In this document: positions 36,326 to 47,706 of the stretch, in pieces
Position numbering within the stretch: the first letter of the stretch is position 1
Layout: each line of letters begins with the position of its first letter
Source: Frondihabitans sucicola
Lineage (GTDB): Bacteria > Actinomycetota > Actinomycetes > Actinomycetales > Microbacteriaceae
Length of the DNA: 64,000 nucleotides
NCBI RefSeq assembly: GCF_030296615.1
Contig: NZ_AP027732.1
Location: forward strand, 310,001 to 374,000
Reading direction: 5' to 3'
Notes under the pieces: generated by a model
Databases searched by the model: none
What the model was told of the DNA's origin: nothing
Seen by the model: only the letters and a program-made list of their open reading frames with translations
Made by a program: the position numbers and the translations under genes

Positions 36326-37519
36326 TCAAGAACGAGCGAGAGCCGCAGGATCAGCGAGCAGCGCGGCGAACGCGAGCTCGGCCGCGCCGATCATCAGGCG
36401 GCCACTGCCCAGTTCGGCCCTGCGGAGGCGGACCGTCTCGCGGGGTCCGCGGAGGGCTCCCCGGGTGGCGAGGCTCTCGATCCTGGGCCCTGCCACTCCG
36501 AACAGGGCGCCGAGGAATCCGCCCAGCACGATCGTCTCGGGGTTGAACAGGTTGATGACGTTTCGCAGGGCAATCGCGAGGTAGCCCGCCTGACGCTCCA
36601 CCTCGGCCAGCACCTCGGGGTCGGTCGACGCCGCGAGCAGGGCGTCGAGGTCGTCGTCATCGCCCCGGGCACGGCCGAGCGCGTGCAGCAGTTCGGCCTG
36701 GCCCACCTCGGTCTCGAGGCAGCCGACGGCGCCGCAGTGGCAGGTGACGCCGTTCGAGTTGACGAGCGTGTGCCCGAGCTCACCGGCGTACCCCTCGAAG
36801 CCTTGCAGCGGGCGCCCGTCGACGATCGCGCCGCCCCCGACGCCGGAGGCGCCACCATTCAGGAAGACGAGGGTGCCGACCCCGCGTCCGGCGCCGAAGA
36901 GACTCTCGGCCAAGGCGCCGAGCGAGGCGTCGTTGTCGGCCGTCGTGGGTAGACCGGTGGCTTCGCGGAGCAGCTCGACGAAGGGCTCGTCGACCCAGCC
37001 GAGGTGCGGCGCCAGGCGCACCAGCCCGTCGCCGCGGCGCACGAGGCCGGGCACGGCGACTCCGATGCCGACGGCGCGCTGCACCGAGGGGAGTTCGCGC
37101 AGCACGTCGCGGATCGAGCTCGCGGCGAGGTCTGCCGCCTCGCGAGCGGTGGGGACGCTGTCGGTCTCGCGGCGGATCCTGCGCTGCACGGTGCCGTCGA
37201 GGCCGACGACGCCGACGGTCACGGCGTCGATCTCCGGGTTGACGGCGAACGCCACGACGCCCGGCGCGGCCGCCACGACCGGGCTCGGTCGGCCGACCCG
37301 GTTGCTCGCCGCGGGCTCGCTCTCGCGGACCAGGCCGGCGTCGGTCAGCTCGCCGACGAGAGCGGCGATCGTCGAGCGGTTGAGCCCGGTGGCCAGCGTC
37401 AACTGGGAGCGGGAGACGCCCTGCGAGCGGTGGACCAGCCCGAGCACGGTCGAGAGGTTGTGCTGCCGCACGCGGTCGGGGTTGCTTCCGCGCGTGCTGC
37501 GCTGCTGGACATCCGTCAC
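36326..37519 (-). CDS. ROK-family regulator
   Basis: A 397-residue protein with an N-terminal winged helix (NLSTVLGLVHRSQGVSRSQLTLATGLNRSTIAALVGEL) and a ROK sugar-kinase-like domain. The ROK zinc motif reads CHCGAVGCLETE. Sugar-binding glycine loops are FLNGGASGVGGG and ATGLPTTADNDA. This layout is that of XylR/NagC-type repressors that bind a sugar. It lies upstream of, and in the same direction as, no close gene. The nearby sugar importer and dehydrogenase are likely targets. Confidence 0.88.
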   Translation of the reverse strand: MTDVQQRSTRGSNPDRVRQHNLSTVLGLVHRSQGVSRSQLTLATGLNRSTIAALVGELTDAGLVRESEPAASNRVGRPSPVVAAAPGVVAFAVNPEIDAVTVGVVGLDGTVQRRIRRETDSVPTAREAADLAASSIRDVLRELPSVQRAVGIGVAVPGLVRRGDGLVRLAPHLGWVDEPFVELLREATGLPTTADNDASLGALAESLFGAGRGVGTLVFLNGGASGVGGGAIVDGRPLQGFEGYAGELGHTLVNSNGVTCHCGAVGCLETEVGQAELLHALGRARGDDDDLDALLAASTDPEVLAEVERQAGYLAIALRNVINLFNPETIVLGGFLGALFGVAGPRIESLATRGALRGPRETVRLRRAELGSGRLMIGAAELAFAALLADPAALARS

Positions 37520-37643
37520 GGTGCCTCCCTCTGCAGCGAGACTATCGCGGCACCGCCGGTGGGCCGCGGTGTGGGCGGGTGCTCGCCGGTGTCGGCGGGT
37601 CCCCGCAGGCGCGCCGACGCCTCCGAGGACCGCCGAACCGGTC
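37520..37643. other. Intergenic region with GGTGTCGGCG/CGCCGACGCC hairpin
   Basis: The hairpin near 37588-37620 pairs GGTGTCGGCG with CGCCGACGCC (one mismatch). The same GTCGGCGGGT word is found in the gaps at 44017 and 61201. It is likely a terminator of the dehydrogenase gene. Confidence 0.5.
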
Positions 37644-38779
37644 TCAGGCCGTGACCGCGGACCCTTGGAGCGCTCCGCGGACGCTCGACCACGACTCGAG
37701 CTGAGCCCGGACGTCGTCGCGGCGCTCGGACCGCACCGCGGACTCGTACGCGCGCTCGAGAACGTCGTCGATCGCGATCCTGGTGCCCGTGTCCTTCGAC
37801 TCGATGGCCGCCTCGACCATCGCGAGACTCATGACGTTGCCGTGAACCTCGCCGTCGGGCGTCTCGCCCGTCCGCAGGGCCGCGACGAACGCCGCGAGAG
37901 AGCCGGCGATCTCCGCGCCGACCGAGGGCAGCGCCGCAAGAGCAGCAGGATCGGCGGCGGGCGTCTCGGAGGTCGGGGCGTCGTCACCGTTCCAGAGCGC
38001 CGAGCCGTTCGCCCCCGAGACCCGCCAGGCACCGTTCCAACTCGTCTCGGCCCCGGGCGCACACCACGACCCGCTGTACGCGTAGCGGATGCCGCCCTCG
38101 AACTCGAACACCGCGCTGGCCGCCGCGTCGCCCCGATACCACGACCAGGACGGGTTGTACGACTCGCAGTACACGGACACCGGGTCACGGTCGAGGAGGT
38201 ACCGGACCGAGTCGAACGGGTGGATCGCCATGTCGAGCAGGAGGACGTTGTCCATCTCCTCCCGGAAACCTCCGAACCGCGGCGCCCGGAAGAACTCGGT
38301 CGTGACCGTGCCGACGTCGCCGAGGAGCCCGGCGTGCTGCTTGAACGCGACGAGGTGGTCGTTGTAGCGGCGCGACTGCGACACCATGAACAGCTCCCCC
38401 GTCACCTCCGCCGCGGCCGCGAGAGACAGCGCCTCGGCGACATTCTGCGCGGCCGGCTTCTCGCCGAGCACCGGCAGACCTTCGAAGAGCGCGTCGGTCG
38501 TGACCGGGTGGTGCGCGGCGGGGACGGTGATGTCCAGGATCGCGTCGGGCCGGACCTCGTCGATCAGCCGAGCCAGGTCGGTGTGGACCGCGATCGAGTC
38601 GTCGCCGTAGACGGCCGCCCCCGCCCGGGCCGCGTCGAGGTCGAGGTCGACGATGCCGACCAGCTCGACGTCGGCGTTCGCCCGGTCGTTCCGGAGCCAC
38701 GCCTGGCCCATCCCCCTGCCCCCACTTGGATCACCCGCAGCCTCTCGCCGGGGGAACCCGCACGACGGAAGGCGCTCAC
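37644..38779 (-). CDS. Gfo/Idh/MocA-family dehydrogenase (frameshifted in this sequence)
   Basis: About 378 residues. The NAD-binding Rossmann motif VIQVGAGGMGQAWLR at the start is split by a frame break at C-run 38712-38716; one more C (+ strand) joins it. The family signature LGEKPAAQN and the C-terminal catalytic domain (EEMDNVLLLDMAIHPFDSVRYLL, with the His of the Lys-Asp-His set) follow. It oxidises a sugar or inositol hydroxyl with NAD(P). GTG 38779 overlaps the ThuA stop (GTGA). It is the last gene of the ABC importer operon. Confidence 0.87.
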
Positions 38780-39612
38780 GCGTCCACGCTCGCCGAAGCC
38801 GAAGCCGAAGCCGAAGCCGAAGCCGGAGCCGGAGCCGGAGCCTCGAGCGGGTGGTCGAACGGCCCCGCGTAGTGCTGGCCCTCGAAATACTCGTGGATGT
38901 CGTAGCGACGAAGCGTCGGCATCTCGCGCTCACGCTCCGGGCGCGCCCACTCGACGCCGTTCGCGAGCACCCGCCGGACGTCCTTGTGGTGATACACGGG
39001 GAAATCCTGATCGCCCGGCGAGAAGAAGAAGATCTTGCCGAGGCCCCGACGATAGGTCATGCCCGAGCGGAACACCTCACCGCCGGTGAAACCGGAGATG
39101 AAGATCAGCTCGTCGGGCGTCGGGACGTCGAAGTACTCGCCGTACATCTCCTGCTCGGGGATGACGATCGGGTTCGGGACGCCGCGCGTGATCGGATGCT
39201 GCGGGTCGACCGTCCAGACGAGCTCCTGGTCGTGCTCGCTCCGCCAGCGCAGAGTGCAGGTCGTCCCCATCAGCTTGCCGAAGATCTTCGACCAGTGACC
39301 CGAGTGCAGCACCAGTAGCCCCATACCGGAGAGGACATGACGGTGGACCCGGTCGACGACCACGTCGTCGACGTCACCATGGGCAGCGTGACCCCACCAG
39401 GTGAGGACGTCGGTGTTCGCGAGAACCTCTTCAGTGAGCCCGTGCTCGGGCTGATCCATCGTCGCGATCCTGATCTCGGCGTCCGGGAGGTTCTCCTGGA
39501 TGCCCTCGGCGATCGCGCCGTGCATCCCCTTCGGATAGCGCTCGGCGACGTGCGCCTCGACCTTCTCGTGGACGTTCTCGCCCCAGACGGTGACGCGGAG
39601 TGGGTTAGCCAT
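38776..39612 (-). CDS. ThuA-domain protein (trehalose-utilisation type)
   Basis: A 278-residue ThuA-like protein with a class-I-amidotransferase-like fold: MANPLRVTVWGENVHE, LTWWGHAAHGDV, GLLVLHSGHWSKIF, SPGDQDFPVYHHKDVRRVLANG. ThuA homologues aid catabolism of disaccharides via a neighbouring dehydrogenase, and here a Gfo/Idh gene overlaps. The C-terminus carries a variable Ala/Pro/Ser repeat encoded by a hexanucleotide array (38795-38842). Roughly 17 bp separate its start from the permease-gene stop upstream. Confidence 0.88.
   Translation of the reverse strand: MANPLRVTVWGENVHEKVEAHVAERYPKGMHGAIAEGIQENLPDAEIRIATMDQPEHGLTEEVLANTDVLTWWGHAAHGDVDDVVVDRVHRHVLSGMGLLVLHSGHWSKIFGKLMGTTCTLRWRSEHDQELVWTVDPQHPITRGVPNPIVIPEQEMYGEYFDVPTPDELIFISGFTGGEVFRSGMTYRRGLGKIFFFSPGDQDFPVYHHKDVRRVLANGVEWARPEREREMPTLRRYDIHEYFEGQHYAGPFDHPLEAPAPAPASASASASASASVDA
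38795..38842 (+). repeat. Hexanucleotide array (GAAGCC)5(GGAGCC)3 inside thuA
   Basis: Eight exact 6-bp units on the + strand encode an Ala-Ser/Ala-Pro tail on the minus strand. The in-frame unit length makes it a candidate for length variation by slippage without loss of frame. Confidence 0.85.
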
Positions 39613-39642
39613 GGTGTGCCTTTCGGTGTCTTCTGGGAGTGA

Positions 39643-40518
39643 CTACTTGACCGCTCCGCCGGTGGCGCCGGCGGCGATGAACTTCTGAGCGGCGAGAAGC
39701 AGGACGATCGCGGGGATCGACGCCATGACGGCCGCCGCCATCACGGTCGACCAGTCGGCGGTGAACGTGCCGATGTACTGGTAGATGCCGAGGGTGATCG
39801 GTTGGACGTTCTGCGTCGTGGTGAGGGTGAGAGCGAACAGGAAGTCGCTCCAGGTGAAGAGGAACGTGAACAGCCCGGCCGTGATCAGGGCATTGAAGCT
39901 GATCGGCAGCACGATCGAGCGGAACGCCCGGAAATTGCCCGCGCCGTCGACCTTCGCGGCTTCGATGATCGAGGTGGGGATGTTCAGCATGAACGCCCGC
40001 ATGATCAGGATCGCGAACGGGATGCCGGCCGTCGAGTCCGCGAGGATCAGCCCGGGGATCGAGTTGAGCAGGTGGAGGTCGTTGTACGCCGCGTAGAGCG
40101 CGTTGGCGACGACGATGCCGGGGATCATCTGCGAGATCAGGATCCCGAAGAGGACGATCCCGACGCCCTTCACCTTGAACTGCGCCAGGGCGTAGGCGGC
40201 CGGCGTCGCGATGACCAGGCTGATGACCACGCTGCCGAGGGCGATCAAGAGGCTCGTGACGAGGTTGCCCGCCTGGTCGTGGAAGGCCTGCACGTAGCCG
40301 TTGAGCTGGGCGTGGATCGGGAACCAGGCCGCCTCGATCGCCGGGCCGGCCGGCTGCAGCGAGATGTTGATCATCCAGTAGACGGGGAACAGCATGATGC
40401 AGAGCAACAGGATCCCGATGGCCGTGGAGAGCCACTTGGTCCGGTGACGCTTCACGCGGGGCTTCGTGGCGACTTCGCGTTGCGTGGCGACGCGAAGGGG
40501 CAGGGCGTTGTCAGTCAT
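39643..40518 (-). CDS. Carbohydrate ABC transporter permease, MalG type
   Basis: A 291-residue permease with six membrane segments. The first is STAIGILLLCIMLFPVYWMI near residue 35. The EAA loop reads IEAAKVDGAGNFRAFRSIVLP near residue 190. It overlaps the MalF-type gene by 8 bp (40511-40518) and lies 30 bp before thuA, as part of the same operon. Confidence 0.93.
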   Translation of the reverse strand: MTDNALPLRVATQREVATKPRVKRHRTKWLSTAIGILLLCIMLFPVYWMINISLQPAGPAIEAAWFPIHAQLNGYVQAFHDQAGNLVTSLLIALGSVVISLVIATPAAYALAQFKVKGVGIVLFGILISQMIPGIVVANALYAAYNDLHLLNSIPGLILADSTAGIPFAILIMRAFMLNIPTSIIEAAKVDGAGNFRAFRSIVLPISFNALITAGLFTFLFTWSDFLFALTLTTTQNVQPITLGIYQYIGTFTADWSTVMAAAVMASIPAIVLLLAAQKFIAAGATGGAVK

Positions 40519-41478
40519 CGACGGCCTTCCTGTTCAGTCGGAGGTAGACGATCGCGAAGAGCGCCGAGATCACGATGAGGATGTTGCTGAGGGCCGCGCC
40601 CTGTCCGAAGTCGAACTGTTTGAACGACAGCTCGTACGACTGGGTGGCGATGGTCTGCGTCGAGTTCGCCGGGCCTCCGTTGGTGAGGCCCAGGATGATG
40701 TCGAGCACCTTGATGGTGTAGACGACGCCGAGGACGAGGGTCACGCTCACGACGGGTCGCAGCAGCGGCCAGGTGACGTTCGTGAACGCCTTCCAGCCGG
40801 TCGCGCCGTCGAGGGACGCGGCCTCGTAGAGCTCCGGCGGGATGTCCTGGAGTCCGCCGTAGAGGATCGTCGTGTTGAACGGGATCCCGATCCAGACGTT
40901 GACGCCGATCACCGTGATGAGCGCCACGGAGGTGCTGGTGAGCCACGGCACCGACCCGAGGCCGAAGCCGTGCAGGAACTGGTTGAGCACCCCGGAGTCC
41001 TGATCGAGGATCCACTTCCAGACGGCGCTGGAGACGATGAGCGGCAGGAGCCACGGAAGCAGGAGCAGCGAGCGGAGCAGACCCGAGAGCGGGAAGTTGC
41101 GCCGGAAGAAGAGGGCGAAGGCCAGGCCGAGGACGAACTGGGCCACGATCGACCCGATCGTGAACAGGGCCGTGTTGAGCAGTGCGGTCCCGAAGATCTG
41201 GGAGGTGATGACGTGGACGTAGTTCTGGATGCCGACCCAGGGGGCGACACCCGTGTAGAAGGTCGTCGTCGTGTACGCCTGGAAGCTCATGATGATGTTC
41301 TTCACGACGGGGTAGCCGAAGAAGAGGATGAGGTACACGGCGGCCGGCACGAGGAACATCAACTGGAAGAAGCGCTCCCACTTGAGTCCGCCGCGCCGCG
41401 GCCGGGCCGCCGGGACGAGACGGCGGTCTCGTTCCCGGCGGCCCGCTGCGGCGAGATGCTCTGCGCAGTGGAGGTCAT
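40511..41478 (-). CDS. Carbohydrate ABC transporter permease, MalF type (frameshifted in this sequence)
   Basis: About 322 residues. The N-terminal 35 residues (MTSTAQSISPQRAAGNE...) are out of frame with the membrane part (KWERFFQLMFLVPAAVYLI onward); one more G near 41404 joins them. The EAA loop reads YEAASLDGATGWKAFTNVTWP. Partner of the MalG-type protein. ATG 41478 lies at the end of the binding-protein gene (stop codon at 41480-41482). Confidence 0.88.
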
Positions 41479-41479
41479 G

Positions 41480-42735
41480 CTAGTTGCTCGCCTGCGCGTT
41501 CTTCAGGGCGTCGGCCGGAGACGACTGCCCGGTCAGGGACGACTGCACGGCCGTGTAGATCTTCGTCGCCGCCTTGGGCCAGTCGGCTCCGAGCTCGCCC
41601 GTGCGGGCCCGGGCGTTCGCCACGAGGTCGACGAAGACCTTCTCCGACGGGACCTCGGTGGCGAACTGCTGAGCCGCCGCGGTCTTCGAGGGGATCGTGA
41701 AGCGCAGCTTGGCCATCGCGAGCTGGTTCTTCGTCGAGTTCAGGCAGTCGACGACCTTCGCGGCGACCTTCTGCTTCGCCGAGTCGCCCGTGTTGGGGAC
41801 GGTCCAGACCTCGCCGCCGAGGGCGCCACGGCGGTGTCGCTCGCCGACTGGACGGGGATCTGCGCGACGCCGTACTTGACCTTCGTCTGCGCGTTGAGCG
41901 CTGGGATCTGCCACGGGCCGTTGATCATCATCGCCGTCTTGCCGGCCAGGAACTGGTCGTTCACGTCGGCCTGCGTCCAGTTGACGACGCTCTTCGACAT
42001 GGACCCGTCTTTCACGAGGTCGGTCCAGAGCTGGAGGGCCTGCTCGGTGCCCTTCGTGTCGATGTTCTTCTCGTCGCCGCCGTTCGACCACATGAAGGGC
42101 AGGAACTGCCAGGTGCCCTCGTACGTGGCGTTCGCGTCGACCGCGAAGCCGTACTGGCTTCCGCTGGTCAGCTTGGCCGCGTCGGTCTTGAGCTCCGCCC
42201 ACGTCGTGGGAGGAGTGATCCCGGCCTTGGCGAGCACGTCCTTGTTGTAGAACAGCGCGATCGTGTTGACGGTCGGGGCCAGCCCGTAGACCTTGCCCTT
42301 GTAGGTGCCGGCCGAGAGCACGCCCTTGGCGTAGCCGTCGGTCTTGATGCCGTAGTCGGAGAGCGGCGAGAGGGCGCCGGTGGCTGCGATCTGCTGCATG
42401 TCGGGGTTGTCGAGCATCAGCACGTCGGGCAGCGTCTTGGAGGAGGCCTGCTGGAGGACCTTCTGGATGAGGGATCCGCCGGGGACCTCGGTGCGGTTGA
42501 TCTTCACGCCGGCCTGGGCGCCGCACTTGTCGAGGTAGTCGCCGATGACGGTCTTGTCGTTGCCCTGGTTGTAGTAGTCGAGGACGTTGATCGAGGTGAC
42601 CTTGCCGCCGGCGGACGACGAGGAGCTGCCGGAGCAGCCCGAGAGGACGAGGGGAACGGTGGCCATCATGGCGACCGCACCGATGACGGTGCCGACCTTC
42701 TTGGATCGGCGCTGATTCAAAAATCTAGGCTTCAT
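41480..42735 (-). CDS. Extracellular sugar-binding lipoprotein (frameshifted in this sequence)
   Basis: About 418 residues. It has a twin-basic start MKPRFLNQRRSKKVG, a signal peptide and a lipobox LSGC near residue 34, followed by a Ser-rich linker and a family-1 solute-binding fold (DVLMLDNPDMQQIAATGAL, TVNTIALFYNKDVLAKAG, GTWQFLPFMWSNGG). One more G at 41821-41823 restores VAPLGGEVWTVPNTG and the C-terminus. It is the first gene of the importer operon and is divergent from the LacI-type gene, with operators between. Confidence 0.9.
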
Positions 42736-42873
42736 TGCTTAGCTCTTCTCTTGATGGGTGCGGGGTGCTGCACGCGACATCACTGGCTGCCGCGATCGGG
42801 TGAGCCCACTGTCGTGGTGCCCGAGCGGAGCCGGAGCGCTTCGCTGCGTTCCCGAGTTCCAGAACGCTAACAG

Positions 42874-42902
42874 TAAAGCGCTTATCCAGTAAAGCGGTTA
42901 AC
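42874..42902. promoter_or_regulatory. Paired LacI-type operator half-palindromes
   Basis: TAAAGCGCTTA (42874-42884, core AAGCGCTT palindromic) and TAAAGCGGTTAA (42890-42901) are 16 bp apart, in the promoter region between the binding-protein gene and the LacI-family gene. AAGCGCTT-centred sites are typical of LacI/GalR regulators, so the neighbouring regulator probably controls both directions. Confidence 0.7.
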
Positions 42903-42964
42903 TGACTTTTTCTCGACGATTGCCGGATACGCTGTGGCTAATCGCGCGAAGGGAGGAGTCCGCT

Positions 42965-43990
42965 GTGGCGACGATGCAAGAAGTGGCCACCCGTGCGGGC
43001 GTCTCCATAGCGACCGTGTCCTTCGTCGTCAACGGCACGAAACGCGTCTCTCCGGCCACGCGCGAACGCGTCACCGCGGCGATGGCCGAGCTCGGCTTCC
43101 GCAACAACGTCGTCGCCCGCGCGCTCGCCAGCAAGCGCACCAGGATCATCGCGCTGCTGCACCCCGCCCTCGAGCACCGCCTCGGCAGCACCTCCATGAA
43201 GTTCTTCATGAGCGCGGCGAACCGCGCGTCCGAGCTCGGATACCACCTCGTCCTGTGGCCGGTCGTCACCGGACCCGACGAACTCCGCGATCTCCTCTCG
43301 GGCGGTCTCGTCGACGGCGTCGTCGTGATGGAGGTCAAGATGGAAGACAGCAGGATCGAGAGGCTCACCGATCTCCGAGTCCCGTTCATCTCGATCGGAC
43401 GCACCGCCGACACGACCCACCTCCCCTTCGTCGACATCGACTTCGAGAAGACGATGGAGGACGGCCTCGACTACCTCACGGGGCTCGGGCATCGGAGGAT
43501 CGGTCTCGTCATCGAAGACCTCGAGGGCACCTCGATGGCCGGCTACGCGCCGCACATCCGCAGCGAGCGGACGTTCCGCGAGTCCATGACGCGCCGCGGT
43601 CTTCTGCCCCACGTCGTCACGTGCGGGCCCGGTGCCGCGGGCGGGCGGCAGGCCGCCGCCGATCTCCTCGCCACGGAGCCCGACATCTCGGCGGTCATCG
43701 TCATGAAAGACGACTCCGCCTTCGGCCTCGTGCGCGGCCTCTCGACCGCGGGTCGCCGGGTTCCCGACGACGTCTCGGTTCTGTCGATCGCGTCGTCGGA
43801 CGAGGCGGGGGCGCAGTCGGAGCCGGTGCTGAGCACCATGAACGCGCCCGGTCACGAACTCGGCAAGCTCGCCGTCGAGGCCCTGATCGAGCAGCTGGAC
43901 GGCGCCGCCGCGCCCGACGCCGAGCTCCCCCACCTCCTGCTGCCGTGCCTCCTGCACGTCGCCGGTTCGACCGCGCCCGCGCCCGCCTGA
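42965..43990 (+). CDS. LacI-family transcriptional regulator
   Basis: A 341-residue repressor. The N-terminal helix-turn-helix reads TMQEVATRAGVSIATVSFVVNGTKRVSPATRERV. The sugar-binding domain includes LGHRRIGLVIEDLEG and the late VPDDVSVLSIASSDEA. GTG 42965 has GGAGGAG eight bases upstream, better than an ATG nine bases later. It is divergent from the ABC importer operon and probably represses it and itself. Confidence 0.92.
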   Translation: MATMQEVATRAGVSIATVSFVVNGTKRVSPATRERVTAAMAELGFRNNVVARALASKRTRIIALLHPALEHRLGSTSMKFFMSAANRASELGYHLVLWPVVTGPDELRDLLSGGLVDGVVVMEVKMEDSRIERLTDLRVPFISIGRTADTTHLPFVDIDFEKTMEDGLDYLTGLGHRRIGLVIEDLEGTSMAGYAPHIRSERTFRESMTRRGLLPHVVTCGPGAAGGRQAAADLLATEPDISAVIVMKDDSAFGLVRGLSTAGRRVPDDVSVLSIASSDEAGAQSEPVLSTMNAPGHELGKLAVEALIEQLDGAAAPDAELPHLLLPCLLHVAGSTAPAPA

Positions 43991-44092
43991 CCGGAGCGCG
44001 GGCGGGCTGCGGCAAGCGTCGGCGGGTAGGCGGAGACCCGCCCGGACCTCCCTCGGCCCGCCCCCACCGCGGCGCAGGGCGGGTGGCCGGGG
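43991..44092. other. Intergenic gap between convergent genes
   Basis: About 100 bp, very GC-rich, with a 7-bp stem GGCGGGT/ACCCGCC at 44021-44042 and the recurring GTCGGCGGGT word. A weak bidirectional terminator is plausible. Confidence 0.45.
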
Positions 44093-45099
<1,007 letters not shown>

Positions 45100-45103
<4 letters not shown>

Positions 45104-46313
45104 GCGTTTCCTCCTTCGGTCGCTGCGGCGGTCGTGATGGTCCAGGCGCTGCCGTCTCCGGCGCTGCGCTCGACGGCGTCGAGCACCCGCTGCACCTGGA
45201 GGCCGTCGGCGAACGACGGCGTCGGCTGCTCCCCGCGGCCAGCGCGCCCACGAGGTCGACGAGCTGGTGCGAGAACCCGTGCTCGTAGCCGATGGTGTGG
45301 CCGGTCGGCCACCAGTTGGCGTAGTACGGATGCTCCGGTTCGGTGACCAGGATCCGCTTGAAGCCGAGCAGGTCGGCCGGTGCCGTGCCGTCGTAGTACT
45401 CGAGCTCGTTCTCCCGTTCGAGATCGAAGGCGAGGGCGCCCTCGGAGCCTGAGATCTCGATCCTGAAGGCGTTCTTCCGGCCCGTCGCGAAGCGGGTGGC
45501 CTCGAACGATCCGATCGCCCCACCGGAGAGCTTGGCCGTGAACAGCGCGACGTCGTCGACGGTGACGCGGCCGCGCTCGCTCGACGCCACGCCGCCGAGG
45601 CCCGTCTGCGACGCGCTCTCGTCCAGCAGCGGGCGCTCGGTGACGAAGGTGTGCAGCAGGCCGGAGACGGAGTCGAGCGTCTGGCCGGTGATGAACTGGA
45701 CGGCGTCGATGGCGTGGGCGCCGATGTCGCCGAGCGCCCCCGATCCTGCCTTCGCCTTGTCGAGGCGCCAGGTCATCGGGCCGTCTTCGTCGACCAGCCA
45801 GTCTTGGAGGTATTGGGCACGCACCTGCCGGATCTCGCCCAGGGCGCCGCGAGCCACGAGACGCTGCGCGAAGGTGATCGCCGGCACGCGGCGGTAGGTG
45901 AAGCCCACCATCGCGAAGACGCCCTTCTTCGCTGCGGCAGCGGCAGCGTCGGCCATGATCTCGGCCTCGGCGACGGTGTTGGCGAGCGGCTTCTCGCAGA
46001 GCACGTGCTTGCCGGCGGCGAGCGCCGCGACGGCGATCTCGACGTGGGTCGAGCCGGGCGACGAGATGTCGACGAGGTCGATCGCAGGATCATCCACCAC
46101 GTCGTGCCAGTCGTTGGCCGTGGACTCCCAGCCCCACTTCTCGGCAGCCGTCGTGGTCGCTGCGGCGTTGCGCCCGACGAGGGTCGACATGACCGGCGTC
46201 AGCGGCAGGTCGAAGAATCGCGGAGCCACGCGGAACGCCTGCGAGTGGGCCGCCCCCATGAAGCCGTGTCCGACCAGGGCGACGCGCAGGAGAGGAGGGT
46301 GGGGATCGGACAT
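45100..46313 (-). CDS. Gfo/Idh/MocA-family dehydrogenase (frameshifted in this sequence)
   Basis: About 405 residues. The start [24 protein letters not shown] has the Rossmann motif. [14 protein letters not shown] and the [16 protein letters not shown] motif (catalytic Asp and His) follow. One more C in the run 45231-45234 restores [19 protein letters not shown] and the C-terminus. ATG 46313 has AAGGAG upstream. It is divergent from xylA and cotranscribed with the isomerase, suggesting a related sugar. Confidence 0.9.
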
Positions 46314-46408
46314 AACGACTCCTTCGTCGGGATGCTGCCCTTGCGCTCTGGCAGGGGAGACAATATGTTTTTCGCAACAACAAATCACCATAGATGCTGA
46401 GGATGACC
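46314..46408. promoter_or_regulatory. Divergent promoter region of xylA and dehydrogenase operon
   Basis: An AT-rich stretch near 46360-46392 (acaatatgtttttcgcaac) separates the two operons. It is a likely binding region for a sugar regulator, perhaps the ROK protein, but I see no clear palindrome. Confidence 0.4.
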
Positions 46409-47602
46409 ATGGCAACGACGCCCACACCCGCCGACAAGTTCTCGTTCGGACTCTGGACCATCGGCTACAACGGTAACGACCCCTTCGGTGGTCCGACCAG
46501 ACCCCAGCTCGACGTCGTCGAGGGCGTGCACAAGCTCGCCGAACTCGGCGCTTACGGGCTGACCTTCCACGACGACGACCTCTTCGCGTTCGGATCGACC
46601 GACGCCGAGCGCCAGAACCAGATCGATCGCCTCAAGGGCGCGCTCGCCGACACCGGCGTCATCGTGCCGATGATCACCACGAACCTGTTCTCGGCGCCGG
46701 TCTTCAAAGACGGCGGCTTCACCTCGAACGACCGCGACGTGCGCCGCTTCGCCCTGCGCAAGGTACTCCGCAACCTCGACCTCGCCGCCGAGCTCGGCGC
46801 CAAGACCTTCGTCATGTGGGGTGGCCGCGAAGGCGCCGAGTACGACTCCGCCAAAGACATCCAGCAGGCGCTGCACCGCTACCGCGAGGCCGTCAACCTG
46901 CTCGGCGACTACGTCACCGACAAGGGCTACGACATCCGCTTCGCGATCGAGCCCAAGCCGAACGAACCGCGCGGCGACATCCTCCTGCCGACCCTCGGTC
47001 ACGCTCTCGCGTTCATCAACTCGCTCGAGCGCCCCGAGCTCGTCGGCGTGAACCCCGAGGTCGGCCACGAGCAGATGGCCGGTCTGAACTTCGCCGCCGG
47101 CATCGCTCAGGCGCTGTACCACGGCAAGCTCTACCACATCGATCTCAACGGGCAGCGGGGCATCAAATACGACCAAGACCTCGTCTTCGGCCACGGCGAC
47201 CTGCAGAACGCGTTCGCGCTCGTCGACCTCCTCGAGAACGGCGGCCCGCAGGGAGGACCGGCCTACGACGGCCCCCGCCACTTCGACTACAAGCCGTCGC
47301 GCACGGACGGAATCGACGGCGTCTGGTCGTCGGCCGCGGCCAACATGCGCATGTACCTGCTGCTCAAGGAGCGCGCAGCGGCCTTCCGCGCCGACCCGGA
47401 GGTGCAGGAGGCGCTCCAGGCGTCGAAGGTCGCCGAACTGTCGGTGCCCACACTGAACGAGGGCGAAAGCTACGACGACCTGCTGGCCGACCGCTCCGCG
47501 TACGAAGACTTCGACCCGGCGCCCTACTTCGGCGGCAAGTCGTTCGGCTTCGTGCACCTGCAGCAGCTGGCCGTCGAGCACCTGATCGGCGCTCGCTCCT
47601 AG
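46409..47602 (+). CDS. xylA: Xylose isomerase
   Basis: A 397-residue actinobacterial-type (class I) xylose isomerase, converting xylose to xylulose. It begins [20 protein letters not shown]. Catalytic and metal motifs are [12 protein letters not shown] (catalytic His), [37 protein letters not shown] and [26 protein letters not shown] 46409 has GAGG upstream; earlier in-frame ATGs at 46394 and 46403 lack homology. It precedes xylB. Confidence 0.96.
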   Translation: MATTPTPADKFSFGLWTIGYNGNDPFGGPTRPQLDVVEGVHKLAELGAYGLTFHDDDLFAFGSTDAERQNQIDRLKGALADTGVIVPMITTNLFSAPVFKDGGFTSNDRDVRRFALRKVLRNLDLAAELGAKTFVMWGGREGAEYDSAKDIQQALHRYREAVNLLGDYVTDKGYDIRFAIEPKPNEPRGDILLPTLGHALAFINSLERPELVGVNPEVGHEQMAGLNFAAGIAQALYHGKLYHIDLNGQRGIKYDQDLVFGHGDLQNAFALVDLLENGGPQGGPAYDGPRHFDYKPSRTDGIDGVWSSAAANMRMYLLLKERAAAFRADPEVQEALQASKVAELSVPTLNEGESYDDLLADRSAYEDFDPAPYFGGKSFGFVHLQQLAVEHLIGARS

Positions 47603-47615
47603 CCTCCCCTCGCCG

Positions 47616-47683
47616 CCGAACCCTCGCTGCCGACGCCTGGCTCTGGTCCGCGGACCAGGTCGTGGCCGACAGCGAGGGTTCGG
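47616..47683. repeat. Long palindrome between xylA and xylB
   Basis: Perfect 14-base outer arms (CCGAACCCTCGCTG and complement), a mismatched middle, and a perfect central CTGGTCCGCGGACCAG. Total 68 bp. Between two same-direction genes of one pathway, it could tune the xylA:xylB ratio. Confidence 0.7.
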
Positions 47684-47706
47684 TCGTGCACGTCGAAAGG
47701 AACCCC

